Notes: generated by a model from the letters alone, not told the origin. Positions 1 through 8,074 are shown, counted from the stretch's first letter. The stretch is DNA of 64,000 nt from Lactobacillus pasteurii DSM 23907 = CRBIP 24.76 (GCF_000297025.1 NZ_CAKD01000002.1:1-64000), one strand, 5' to 3'. Numbers and translations are program-made.

Positions 1-59
1 GCTGCTATATAAAACATGGAAATATGTAGAAGAATACGCATTTCCTACATATCAGAAAG

Positions 60-190
60 ATATATTTTTCCTTTCTTTGTTTCATTTACTGTCGTCTTCA
101 CTAGTATTCTGATATTCCACCTGGGAGTAATCACATTGACCAGCTCTTACAGCTTAAGGACCTAGCCAGCCCCGTTTATTTTCTTTTTAT
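60..190 (-). ncRNA. Candidate right end and omega RNA of the TnpB element
   Basis: In known TnpB systems the guide RNA is made from the 3' end of tnpB and the adjoining right end of the element. Here that region is AT-rich. It contains a small AGCT-loop-AGCT hairpin close to the stop codon and a mostly G-rich stretch before the AT-rich flank. I cannot place the exact element boundary or the guide. The call rests on position, not on a recognised sequence. Confidence 0.3.
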
Positions 191-1344
191 TTTGCCAAAG
201 CTAAAAGATTTAATACTGCATTTTCATCTCGATCGTTTGTATATCCACACTGATAACAGATATACTCGTTGTGTTTAGTGCCATGCTTTTGGTTGCCTTG
301 CAAAGTGATCTTTTCATCACCTTTTTTGACATAGCCACACTCAGCACATCTTTGTGTTGATGGATAGGTTTTATCAGCTAAGATCAATTCTTTGCCATAC
401 CAAGCACATTTGTAAGTCAGAATTTGTCTAAACTTACTAAATACTGATCTCTGCATACCTTTTGAAGCAACATGCGTCATCATCATTTCTTTGACAGCTA
501 AGTCTTCAATTACAATTTGGTCGTAATCATTAACTAGCTGCGTAGTAAACTTCTGTAAAAGATCGTTTTGGATATTAGCTACTTTACGATAATCTCTTTG
601 CAGTTTGGTTCTCACTGCATAGTAATTATTACTTTTAATAGCTAACTTACCATTAACCTTTCTTTTGACTGCCAACGTTCTTTGATAATGTTTGATGCGC
701 TTGTAAAGCTTTTGCAATTTAGCAGGCAAAACATTGATTTGACCTTCTGTATAGTTGAAGTGACCAACATTGACGTCAACTGCTGTCTTTTGTTGAGTTT
801 TAGCCTTAGCTGAAATCTCTTCTTCATAAGGTAAAGCCGCGTAATAGCTGCCTTTTTCTTTGAAGATACTTACTACTTTGACCTCATCCATCTTTAGAGC
901 TTCATAGCTTTTTAAATCAAACCAATTTTCCTTTGAGACACTTCTAGGCTTATCAAGCCGAAGTTTGCCATTAACAATCTTGGCTCTGTCAGTCTTAAAG
1001 CCTTGTCTAGGATCTTTCTTAGATTTAAAACTAGGTATACCCCAATCAGGCTGAGCCTTATCAAAGAAGTTCTTCCAAGCATTAGCTAAGTCTTTAACAG
1101 CTAGTTGCAAACATCGAGCAGACAAAGCATATTGCCAATCAGCTTTATTTGCGACTAATTCATCACGGACTCGGCGCTCATTGGGGCTTGGATTATCCTT
1201 TTTATTTAATGTATGAGCTTCATACATCAATTGCCAAGTTTCTAAGCCTTTATTCCAGCAATATCTGCGATAATCACACAAAGCATCAAGATGCTTTCGC
1301 ATGGTTTTATTAACTTTTAGCTTTACTACTTGTGTTTTAATCAT
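187..1344 (-). CDS. tnpB: TnpB, RNA-guided endonuclease of IS200/IS605-type elements
   Basis: This 385-residue protein is full length for TnpB, the transposon-encoded nuclease that cuts DNA under guidance of an RNA from the element's right end. The RuvC acidic residues are present: D190 in an AVDVN motif, E280 in VIEDL, and D371/D373 in NDRDENA. A four-cysteine zinc ribbon is seen at C333/C336 and C363/C366. A good ribosome binding site (aaggaggtg) sits just before the ATG. No tnpA (Y1 transposase) is found within 600 bases upstream, so it looks like a stand-alone, IS1341-like copy. Catalytic competence is inferred from motif integrity; activity and guide sequence are unknown. Confidence 0.92.
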   Translation of the reverse strand: MIKTQVVKLKVNKTMRKHLDALCDYRRYCWNKGLETWQLMYEAHTLNKKDNPSPNERRVRDELVANKADWQYALSARCLQLAVKDLANAWKNFFDKAQPDWGIPSFKSKKDPRQGFKTDRAKIVNGKLRLDKPRSVSKENWFDLKSYEALKMDEVKVVSIFKEKGSYYAALPYEEEISAKAKTQQKTAVDVNVGHFNYTEGQINVLPAKLQKLYKRIKHYQRTLAVKRKVNGKLAIKSNNYYAVRTKLQRDYRKVANIQNDLLQKFTTQLVNDYDQIVIEDLAVKEMMMTHVASKGMQRSVFSKFRQILTYKCAWYGKELILADKTYPSTQRCAECGYVKKGDEKITLQGNQKHGTKHNEYICYQCGYTNDRDENAVLNLLALAK

Positions 1345-1504
1345 TGCTTCACCTCCTTGAATACAAACATAAGTTTATATAAGAAGACGAAGCAAAACAA
1401 GTAAACATTGGATCAAAGCTTATTTTCCATGTTTAACTTTCTAAATAAGCTTAATTATTATTTTTATCTATAATTATCTACATATTTCTATATTTTTGTT
1501 AACT
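1345..1504. other. AT-rich leader upstream of tnpB
   Basis: This AT-rich intergenic stretch lies between the structured RNA candidate and the tnpB start. It holds the tnpB ribosome binding site at its edge. No tnpA, no other gene and no clear promoter could be supported. Confidence 0.5.
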
Positions 1505-1735
1505 GTTAATCAGCTCCTGGTTTACCGTCTTGGTTTTACGATTGTCTTTCGGACTTCGACTTGTATGGCAGTCTTATCCACCATTTGGCCTGACCAGGTT
1601 TCTGTTCGTAGGCTCGGAAAATTCGCTAGCCACTTCCTTCGCCCATAGCGTCACCGCTAACGGCTTGTGGTTCACTACACTTGGCGACAACTACCTATGG
1701 TCCAGACTTTCACTAGACTAGATAAATGCCATGCC
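1505..1735 (-). ncRNA. Structured RNA candidate upstream of tnpB, IscB-omega-RNA/HEARO-like or group II intron-like
   Basis: About 230 bases between the CRISPR remnant and tnpB contain no credible gene but many short helices on the minus strand. A CCATAG/CTATGG stem (1643-1648 with 1695-1700) encloses a CCG-CTAA-CGG hairpin (1654-1663). Further out are CCTG-GT-CAGG, ATGG...CCAT and GTC-CGAAA-GAC hairpins. Local GC is higher than in the flanks. The strings GTGAAAGTC and CTAGCGAA resemble those in IscB omega RNAs (HEARO family), but GTGAAAGTC also occurs in group II introns. No iscB, isrB or intron-encoded protein gene is present. The family assignment is tentative; the presence of structure is better supported. 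Confidence 0.45.
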
Positions 1736-1744
1736 CGATACACA

Positions 1745-1779
1745 ATAAAAAAGACCTAGGCATTATTGCCTAAGTCTTT
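1745..1779 (-). terminator. Rho-independent terminator
   Basis: The inverted repeat aagac-c-taggca / tgcct-a-agtctt has a short loop. On the minus strand it is followed by a run of T. It lies immediately after the last CRISPR-like repeat in minus-strand order and partly overlaps it, so it could end transcription from the array. Confidence 0.6.
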
Positions 1780-1861
1780 CCCCCACTTACGTGGGGAACA
1801 CGATCTAGTTGTTCTGATGTTATATCCCAGTTCAGGATCGCCCCCATTTACATGGGGAACA
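1773..1861 (-). CRISPR. Two-repeat remnant of a type I-E-like CRISPR array
   Basis: Two 28-base repeats lie at 1773-1800 and 1834-1861 with a period of exactly 61 bases, leaving one 33-base spacer (1801-1833). They match at 22 of 28 positions by hand alignment. On the minus strand each reads TGTTCCCCA...TGGGGG, and the upstream one ends in CGATCCT. This fits the palindromic GTGTTCCCCAC...GTGATCC-type repeat of lactobacillar type I-E systems. The downstream copy (1773-1800) has lost the GATCC end, as terminal repeats often do. No cas gene is in the window, so this is an orphan or decayed array. Confidence 0.7.
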
Positions 1862-1902
1862 ATCATATAAATATGATATTATTCTTTATCAATCGATTCA
1901 AC

Positions 1903-1937
1903 AAAAAAGCCAAGTTACCTAATGTAGCTTGACTTTT
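1903..1937 (-). terminator. Terminator of the LPXTG adhesin gene
   Basis: On the minus strand an AAGTCAAGCTA stem pairs with TAACTTGGCTT across a short loop and is followed by a run of T. It is about 25 bases past the stop codon of the large surface protein. Confidence 0.75.
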
Positions 1938-1960
1938 ACATATTCGCCTATTTTATCAAC

Positions 1961-4900
1961 CTAATTCTTTTTTCTAGAAAATAGCCTCCCTGCCAAAGCA
2001 ATCAATCCAAGGCCAGCTGCGATCAAAGCAGTAGCTAAATTGTTCTTTTCACCAGTTTGTGGTAATTGAGCATTAGCCTGATTTTCAGAAACAGGGCTTG
2101 CACTAAGCTTTTGAACTTCTTGCTTGCCATTTGCCTTATTAGTCAAATGTTCTACTTGCTTAGTTGTATCGCTGCTATCAGCATCTTTATTTCCGTTATC
2201 CTTTGAGCCATTATCTTTATCCTGATCCTTAGGAATTACAATATCCTCTGCATCATTAGTCGTATCTGGATTGTCTGGAACCGTTGGATCCAGCTTTTCA
2301 GCACTACTCTTTTCTTCAACCAGCTTATTGCCTGGGATAGTGTCGACTGACTTGTCTGGGTAGGTTACCGTTACATCACCGTTGTCACCAACCGTGATCT
2401 TCGTCCCGTCTGGCAACGTGGAGTTTCCGTTATCGTCCTTGTTGGCATCTTCAACTGCCTTGATAACTTCGCCCTTTTCATCGTCCGTCAACTTGGCTGG
2501 GTCATCGACCTCCACCTTGTTGCCTGGCGTCTTTGGATCATTCTTGTCCGCTTGGGTCTTGCCGTTTTCGTCCCGAACCGTTACTGGTACTTCAACCGTT
2601 TCCTTCGAGCCGTCTGGGTAGGTGATTTCTACCGTCCCCGTGCTCTTGCCCGGCTTCGATACATCTGGTTCTTTCGTCCAGTTTGCTTCAAAGTCGGTGA
2701 CTGGCTTCTTATCTGGATCCGTAACCGTTACAGAGTCCTTAGCAGCTGGTACCTTGTTCAAGTCTGTCGTCAAACCGTCCGTGGCCTTCGCGTCATTCTT
2801 ATCTGCTTGGGTCTTGCCGTTTTCGTCCCGAACCGTTACTGGTACTTCAACCGTTTCCTTCGAGCCGTCTGGGTAGGTGATTTCTACCGTCCCCGTGCTC
2901 TTGCCCGGCTTCGATACATCTGGTTCTTTCGTCCAGTTTGCTTCAAAGTCGGTGACTGGCTTCTTATCTGGATCCGTGACCGTTACAGAGTCCTTAGCAG
3001 CTGGCACCTTGTTCAGGTTCGTCGTTACGCCATCTGCCGCCTTTACATCGTTCTTGTCGGCATCACTAGGCACCACATTGACCGTTACGTCCACCGTATC
3101 AGTCGTCTTATCTGGATAAGTGACTGTTACCTTCCCGGTTGCCTGACCATTATTAGTAACATCAGGTGCCGTTTCCCACGTTACCTTAGTGCCCTCTGGG
3201 AAGGTCGTGTCTTTATCATCTTTATCCTTGGCTACTACGATCCCGGCTGGGGCTTCATCACCTTTCTTGATTTCCACACCGCGTGGCACATCCGGCGTGT
3301 TACCAGCTTTAGCATTAATCAGATCCGTATCCGAATTTACGTGCACGGTTACACCCGGCACTTCTTCACTCGAGCCGTCTGGATAGGTTGCCACAACCGT
3401 CCCGGTCTTATCGCCTGGCGTGGTCGTATCAATTGGTTCCTTCCATTCGTACTTCGTATCTTCTGGCAGATCTTTGTTATTGCTGATGGCGCTTTGGGCA
3501 CTTGGCGTTTCACCCTTGTTAACCGTAACCTTACCGGCTTCTGGCGTGTTGGTGTCCGCTTGGTTTGGCACGACGTTGTAGGTTACGTCAACTGCTTCGG
3601 ATTCCGATTTATCACCATAAACTACCTTGGCTTGACCAGTCTTGTCGTTCCCAACTTCACTGGTATCTGGTGCGGTCGCCCAAACGACCTTCGCTCCATC
3701 TGGCAAACTTACCGCTTGTCCCTTGGCGTCCTTCAGGGTCACCGCGCTGCTATCAAGGCTGTCACCTGCTTGTACTTTTTTACCGTGAGTCAAGTCGACC
3801 GTTTGCCCAGCCGCAACGGTGTGCTTCTCAGCTGAAGTCTTTTTGACTACATACACATATTCATCGTGATGATCAATAGTATATGTTCCATTTACAGTAT
3901 TTGCTTGATTTGTCGCCAAATTATAGTCCGTTGGTAAATTGACATTATAATTATATTTTTCTCCCAATGTACCACTAATCTTATCTGTTGCTACTTCTTT
4001 CCCATCTCCCGGCACAAAAAGAGAACTTTTATTCCCAGTTACATCGATATAATGAACTCTAACTTCAGACTTATCTTCACTACCATCCTTTGCATAATAG
4101 TAAACAATACCATCATTAGTCGATGTAATTTGATTTATATATGTGTACGATTTTCCATGCGGCGCAAAAAACGAGTAGTGATCGTTAACATTTGGTATGT
4201 TCCCCAAGTAACGTGTCGTATTATTAATCTCTTCACCATCATAATACGCAGTAACTCGAACCAACCCTTGAGAGTCAATTACTGTTTGCTTTACAACTAC
4301 ATGTTTATCAAGTCTAAAATCATACGATTCACCCACTTTATATGGGGAGATATATCCTGTGGTATTTGGCGATTTTTTCAATGTATATCCATCAATAGTT
4401 GGTGCCTCTCCGGTAATTGTGTATTTCTGATAAGCAACACCTTCAAAAGATTTTGGCACTGCAAGTTCGTCTCCCGTTGCTTGATCAACATAATGAATCG
4501 TAGTTGTCACTTTCGTTGGCATTGGAGTCATCATAAAGCCATTTCCCATTGAAGCTGGTTCTCCATAAATTCCGGTATCGTAACCATATGCAAAACCAAC
4601 CACCATGCCATATGTGTTTTTATCGCCTTTTTCGACCCCATCAAGATCAATTGAAACACTAGTCCCATCATAATTAGTAAAAATTGGAGGATGAGTAGTT
4701 CCACCTGTCCCGTTATACTCAACCTTCTTTGATTCACCAGGTGCTACCACTTCTTCTTGTATATTACCCGTTAAAGTATGCAAAATTGTTACATATAACT
4801 GATTATCATTCAAATTATTTGAGCGGGCCAACAAATAGACAACATGGTAAGATTCATTATAGTTAGCAGCACCGGCAAAGTAGTATCTCCCGCTATCATC

Positions 4901-5608
4901 GTTGGTAGTGTGTTTTTTCAAGATTTCCTTTACTTCTTCTGTTGAAGCTCCCGGATACCACTTCATGTTCTTGTATACCCAGTTATCCTTGGGCTTATTA
5001 ATTATCTCCGTTAACATGGGCTGGGAATCCAGCTTAATGTCTTGGTTTGACATCGGTAAGCTAGTCGAGGCTTCTTCATTGTTACCTCGTCGTGCAGCCA
5101 GTACTTTAAACTTGGCGTTTGTCTTTCGTGTTGTTGCGCCGTTAGCCGGCGTTACTTCAGGATCTTTTTTGTCGACATTGGTAGGATTTTGCGGAGTACC
5201 TTGGTGATTTGTTGCCTCTTCAGTATCGGTTGTAGGTACTTGCTGATTTACCTCTTGGCCATTTGCTTGTTTATCTGTACCAGTAGGCGTTTCCGTTAAT
5301 GTCTTGCCCTGACCTTTATCGGTACTATCTCCACTAGTCTGCGGCGTAGATGTTGTACCTTCTGTTGTACCTTCTGTTGTACCTTCAGTAACCTTGTCCT
5401 TATTGCCCCCTTGAGTCGTGGTACTTCGTGTTACATCATCACTAGGACTAGTAACAGTATCGGCTAATACCGCATGGTTGCCATATAGCATAAAAGTTGT
5501 CCCCAACAATACTGATGCTACTCCTACAGATAACTTCCGTATTCCCCAACGTTGCTTCCCATCGGCATACTTTTGTTGGTAGAATTGATGATTGTTTTTC
5601 GAAACCAT
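1961..5608 (-). CDS. YSIRK/LPXTG cell-wall-anchored adhesin with Rib-like repeats
   Basis: This is a 1215-residue sortase-anchored surface protein. I chose the ATG at 5608 (MVSKNN) because aggagg lies 7-8 bases upstream; an in-frame start at 5653 is less likely. In order it has a YSIRK-type signal (WGIRKLSVG), a Thr/Gly/Gln-rich low-complexity segment with an EGTT microrepeat, a non-repetitive N-terminal region, two MucBP-like segments (TTTIHYVDQATG and SEVRVHYIDVTG), about six Rib/alpha-like modules of ~75-85 residues, and LPQTGEKN with a hydrophobic helix and RKK tail. Two adjacent Rib-like modules are nearly identical. Likely role is adhesion; the ligand is unknown. The Rib-coding half is clearly GC-richer than the 5' half, suggesting mosaic origin. 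Confidence 0.92.
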   Translation of the reverse strand: MVSKNNHQFYQQKYADGKQRWGIRKLSVGVASVLLGTTFMLYGNHAVLADTVTSPSDDVTRSTTTQGGNKDKVTEGTTEGTTEGTTSTPQTSGDSTDKGQGKTLTETPTGTDKQANGQEVNQQVPTTDTEEATNHQGTPQNPTNVDKKDPEVTPANGATTRKTNAKFKVLAARRGNNEEASTSLPMSNQDIKLDSQPMLTEIINKPKDNWVYKNMKWYPGASTEEVKEILKKHTTNDDSGRYYFAGAANYNESYHVVYLLARSNNLNDNQLYVTILHTLTGNIQEEVVAPGESKKVEYNGTGGTTHPPIFTNYDGTSVSIDLDGVEKGDKNTYGMVVGFAYGYDTGIYGEPASMGNGFMMTPMPTKVTTTIHYVDQATGDELAVPKSFEGVAYQKYTITGEAPTIDGYTLKKSPNTTGYISPYKVGESYDFRLDKHVVVKQTVIDSQGLVRVTAYYDGEEINNTTRYLGNIPNVNDHYSFFAPHGKSYTYINQITSTNDGIVYYYAKDGSEDKSEVRVHYIDVTGNKSSLFVPGDGKEVATDKISGTLGEKYNYNVNLPTDYNLATNQANTVNGTYTIDHHDEYVYVVKKTSAEKHTVAAGQTVDLTHGKKVQAGDSLDSSAVTLKDAKGQAVSLPDGAKVVWATAPDTSEVGNDKTGQAKVVYGDKSESEAVDVTYNVVPNQADTNTPEAGKVTVNKGETPSAQSAISNNKDLPEDTKYEWKEPIDTTTPGDKTGTVVATYPDGSSEEVPGVTVHVNSDTDLINAKAGNTPDVPRGVEIKKGDEAPAGIVVAKDKDDKDTTFPEGTKVTWETAPDVTNNGQATGKVTVTYPDKTTDTVDVTVNVVPSDADKNDVKAADGVTTNLNKVPAAKDSVTVTDPDKKPVTDFEANWTKEPDVSKPGKSTGTVEITYPDGSKETVEVPVTVRDENGKTQADKNDAKATDGLTTDLNKVPAAKDSVTVTDPDKKPVTDFEANWTKEPDVSKPGKSTGTVEITYPDGSKETVEVPVTVRDENGKTQADKNDPKTPGNKVEVDDPAKLTDDEKGEVIKAVEDANKDDNGNSTLPDGTKITVGDNGDVTVTYPDKSVDTIPGNKLVEEKSSAEKLDPTVPDNPDTTNDAEDIVIPKDQDKDNGSKDNGNKDADSSDTTKQVEHLTNKANGKQEVQKLSASPVSENQANAQLPQTGEKNNLATALIAAGLGLIALAGRLFSRKKN
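2540..3050 (-). repeat. Tandem 255 bp repeat inside the adhesin gene
   Basis: Two consecutive 85-codon units (about 2551-2805 and 2806-3060) are nearly identical at the DNA level, with conserved phrases such as TEPD-like and EITYPDGS. They differ by scattered bases and diverge at the outer edge. Copy number could change by recombination between units. Confidence 0.85.
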
Positions 5609-5884
5609 ATCCGTTCCTCCTAAGCTCAGAAAACATATATAATTATCTAACACCTTTAGTGTATCATGTATTTCGTATAATCCATAAAAAAAGGATTTCT
5701 AAATTTCAAAAATAAGTTAGCCACTAAGCTAAAATAAATAACACTGACCAATTAATTATTGGTTGATGAGAACGTGACATCTCTTGATAGAATGCTTTAC
5801 AGTAAACATCCATTAAATATGGCTCGTGGATAGTGATTCATCCAGTTATTGGTCGCTATAATCTGGGCACTACTATAATCATTA
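5609..5884. other. Intergenic region with decayed sequence
   Basis: This stretch carries the upstream region of the adhesin gene and then AT-rich sequence. On the minus strand at about 5750-5900 there is a short open stretch reading SAQIIATNNWMNHYP before stops, which looks like the end of a decayed gene that I do not recognise. No intact gene is supported. Confidence 0.4.
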
Positions 5885-6001
5885 ATAGCTTGGCCCTTAG
5901 TAATCTGTCCTAATTACAATAAAAAGGTTGATCGCGACGAAAATGCCATGGCCAACCTAACGCTGCTAGTAAATCATCCAGAGTTAAATCGAGCCTTATA
6001 A
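5885..6001 (+). pseudogene. C-terminal fragment of a second tnpB gene
   Basis: The open stretch ending at the TAA at 5999-6001 reads ICPNYNKKVDRDENAMANL, the last zinc-ribbon half and final RuvC aspartate motif (DRDENA) of a TnpB/OrfB protein. The second ribbon cysteine is replaced by tyrosine. After the stop the frame continues with DNCGRGSVRKDTK, typical of a longer TnpB tail, so the stop may be a lesion. Everything upstream of the zinc ribbon is gone. It is not the 3' end of the tnpB at 187-1344, because the tail differs. Confidence 0.65.
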
Positions 6002-6093
6002 GATAATTGCGGGCGAGGCTCCGTCCGAAAAGATACCAAAAGAGCTAGTCAATGCGATTACTTCAAAATTGAAATATCGGAATACTAGCGTAG

Positions 6094-7305
6094 ATGTTGG
6101 TAAGAGAAATGGAGGGCACGAATAGTCCAAAATGTATGAAAATAGAACATAGTCATACATTTGCCTACATTTTTTATAGCACCATCGACTGCTTGCAATA
6201 TATCCGAGAATTAAAAGAACTTCATGTGGCCGTCTTCTTTGAAAAGAAAAATACCAACACTATGGACGCCAAGGGGGAAGTTCTGATCACCATTATGGCT
6301 TCCCTTGCCCAACAAGAAAGTAAATCCATTTCGCGTAATATCAAAATTGGCCTTCAGTACCGCTACCAACGGGGGCAAGTAATCGTCAACACCGCTCGCT
6401 TCCTTGACTATGACAAAGATGAAGATGGCAATCTAGTCATTAATCCAGAACAAGCCAAAGTAGTTAAGCGCATCTTCTACGAATGTCTGACTGGAAAAAG
6501 TGCGATTGAAATTGCCCGCGAATTAACCAAGAAGCGGGTCAAGAATGATGGCCAAGTACCGCAATATTATGTAGAAAACAACCACCCAGCAATTATCTCA
6601 CGGGCTACCTTCTACCAAGTTCAGAAGATTTTGGACATGCGCCGAGAGGGCTTCACAACTGAAGGTGGCCATCACCATGGCTATACTAACGCCTACTGCT
6701 TTTCTTCGATTGTCTTTTGCGTACGCTGCAAGGATATTTACACCCGGTGCGTTTGGTATCGACCTAGGATTGGCGAAGTCGAAAAGGTCAACGTTTGGCG
6801 ATGTTATTCTCGCCTTTATTGGAACCATAAAGGAAAACGCTGCATGGGACGGACAATTACTGAAGCAGACCTTGAAGAAGCTAGCTTAAAGGCCATGAAC
6901 GAATTAATCCAGCAACACCAACTCGCCGATAAGCAAATCGCAGCCAATATTCTTAAAGTCACTAAGGGAACCACTGGCCCCAGTCTTGATGACCTTGACC
7001 AACAATTAGAAGACCAGCAGTTACTACTCTTGAGCATGAGTACCCACAATAAGAATGTCGAGCAATTAACCGAGCAAGTCCAAGCCTTACGGAAGCAACG
7101 TGAGCAACTCATCCAACAGGAAATCGACCACGATATCAAATGCTCCAACCTCAAAAACATCCAATCCTTCTTCCAGACCTACCAGGGCGACCTCACCAAA
7201 TTTGATGAGAAACTAGTTCGCCTCCTGATAGAAAAAATCACCATCTTCAAAAGCAAAATTGAATTTACTTTCAAGGATGGTGAAGTGATTACAATTAAAG
7301 CATAG
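6094..7305 (+). pseudogene. Large serine recombinase lacking its catalytic N-terminus
   Basis: The reading frame aligns with large serine recombinases (TnpX/ICE integrase type) from about residue 28 onward. It starts inside the resolvase domain (LHVAVFFEKKNTNTMDAKGE, SLAQQESKSIS), then has the recombinase domain (ARFLDYDKDEDG, GKSAIEIAREL), a cysteine zinc ribbon (CVRC...C), a Gln-rich coiled coil (about residues 300-345) and a C-terminal tail (ITIFKSKIEFTFKDGE). The first ~70-80 residues of the family, including the YxRVS motif with the catalytic serine, are missing. What precedes is unrelated sequence abutting a tnpB remnant. It should be inactive and is probably the integrase of an element once inserted at rlmCD. 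Confidence 0.8.
6130..6162. repeat. 10 bp perfect inverted repeat at the truncated recombinase start
   Basis: AAATGTATGA (6130-6139) and its complement (6153-6162) flank a 13-base loop, near where recombinase homology begins. It could be an end of the element that truncated the gene. There is no T-run, so a terminator is unlikely. Confidence 0.4.
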
Positions 7306-7317
7306 CCGTTTAATCTC

Positions 7318-7346
7318 GCACTCAGTCAATTTGGCTGGGTGCTTTT
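7318..7346 (+). terminator. Terminator after the recombinase remnant
   Basis: A GCAC-CAG/CTG-GTGC stem with a TTTTT run begins about 12 bases past the recombinase stop codon. Confidence 0.7.
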
Positions 7347-7353
7347 TGGTTTT

Positions 7354-7493
7354 GTGGGAACCTATCACCACTAACTATGGAAACAGGTCAACGTGGCTTG
7401 TGGGAACATATCACCACTGAGGATAAAGCCTATCAAATCAACGTTTCTAGCTTAGCAACAAAAAAGTGTATCTATTTGTGGGAACTGGTCACT
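7354..7493. repeat. Short repeats copied from the rlmCD 3' coding end
   Basis: GTGGGAAC followed by a TATCACCACT- or TGGTCACT-type tail occurs at 7354-7373, 7400-7418 and 7478-7493. The same string (GTGGGAACATATCAACTGG) at 8951-8969 encodes the DPVDMFP stretch of rlmCD on the minus strand. The copies look like partial attachment-site duplications left by site-specific integration. I see no regular spacing, so this is not a CRISPR array. Confidence 0.55.
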
Positions 7494-7597
7494 AATAGAT
7501 ACACATTTCGTAATTTTATAAATGCCTTAACAGCGCCGTTTCTGGCGCCCTACTTTTTCCGCTCAAGGACTGTTACGCTCTCGACATGTGGCGTCTG
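7478..7597 (-). repeat. Left copy of a ~120 bp direct repeat, with a second rlmCD 3' end
   Basis: This block aligns with 8833-8951. It contains the same GTGG...TGGTCAC...AGATA.ACATTT start, then ~40 bases, then the last 15 codons of an rlmCD gene ending in LERKK-stop on the minus strand (stop at 7550-7552; QTPHVESVTV reads through 7597). Upstream coding sequence does not continue as rlmCD. It reads as an attachment-site scar. Confidence 0.7.
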
Positions 7598-7659
7598 TCT
7601 TATCTTATTCACATTCCTTCAAACGCTGAGACAGTGCGGTTTGTTACTTTTTTTAGGGA

Positions 7660-7792
7660 TAAATTTCTACAATGATCTAAATAAGATAGCTGTTGACTCA
7701 CTATCTTCAAGTACGACTAATTTTACTATTTTCAAAAAACAAGATTGAATTTTTCTCTCAAAGATAGTTAAGTGATTACTGTTAAGGTGTGC
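7660..7792 (+). pseudogene. Decayed 3' end of a second serine recombinase
   Basis: Bases 7715-7792 align with the last ~80 bases of the recombinase at 6094-7305: the TTTTACTATTTTCAAAA, GATTGAATTT and AAGTGATTAC blocks match in order. Upstream, an open stretch reads FYNDLNKIAVD, similar in layout to the YQGDLTKFDEK segment of the first copy. There are stops and frameshifts. It supports a second, older integration event at the same site. Confidence 0.6.
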
Positions 7793-7796
7793 AATT

Positions 7797-8074
7797 TTAG
7801 CTGTCATCGTTCAAATAATTAGTAACCCGGTCTTTCAAGATAAATTCTCCATGGTTTAATTTCACTAGCCACTTCTTGATTTTGACCACTAAATCTACAA
7901 GCTCTTATTTATGATTTGCTAGAGTAATCTCGTTAAAGCAACAAACCTGCCCATGAGAGTTAAATCTGGATCATTATCAACTAACTTAATATCTGTCATT
8001 GCTTGACCGGTAAAAGGGGACGAAGGCCAAATAGGACCGTGCATAAATTCAAACATCAATTTGATTTTCTGCAT
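7797..8074 (-). pseudogene. Frameshifted small gene of unknown function
   Basis: An ATG at 8074 follows a strong ribosome binding site (gggggga). The frame runs 51 codons (MQKIKLMFEFMHGPIW...VDNDPDL) to a TAG at 7919-7921. Another frame then stays open to a TAA at 7797-7799, reading LVDLVVKIKKWLVKLNHGEF. Together they look like one ~90-residue gene broken by a frameshift. I do not recognise the family. It lies inside the decayed element between the two rlmCD-end repeats. Confidence 0.45.

Noticed and set aside
1530-1721. A 63-codon plus-strand frame in the structured RNA region
   Set aside because: It lacks a ribosome binding site and sits on the helices of the RNA candidate; no protein family is recognised.
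2552-3835. A 427-codon frame antisense to the adhesin's repeats
   Set aside because: It mirrors the repetitive high-GC codons of the sense gene, has no ribosome binding site, and repeats with the same 255-base period.
7354-7493. Repeated GTGGGAAC blocks as a second CRISPR array
   Set aside because: Spacing is irregular (46 and 78 bases) and the blocks derive from the rlmCD coding end.
7377-7748. A 123-codon plus-strand frame
   Set aside because: It runs through rlmCD-end scars antisense and then a decayed recombinase tail, so it is a composite of remnants.
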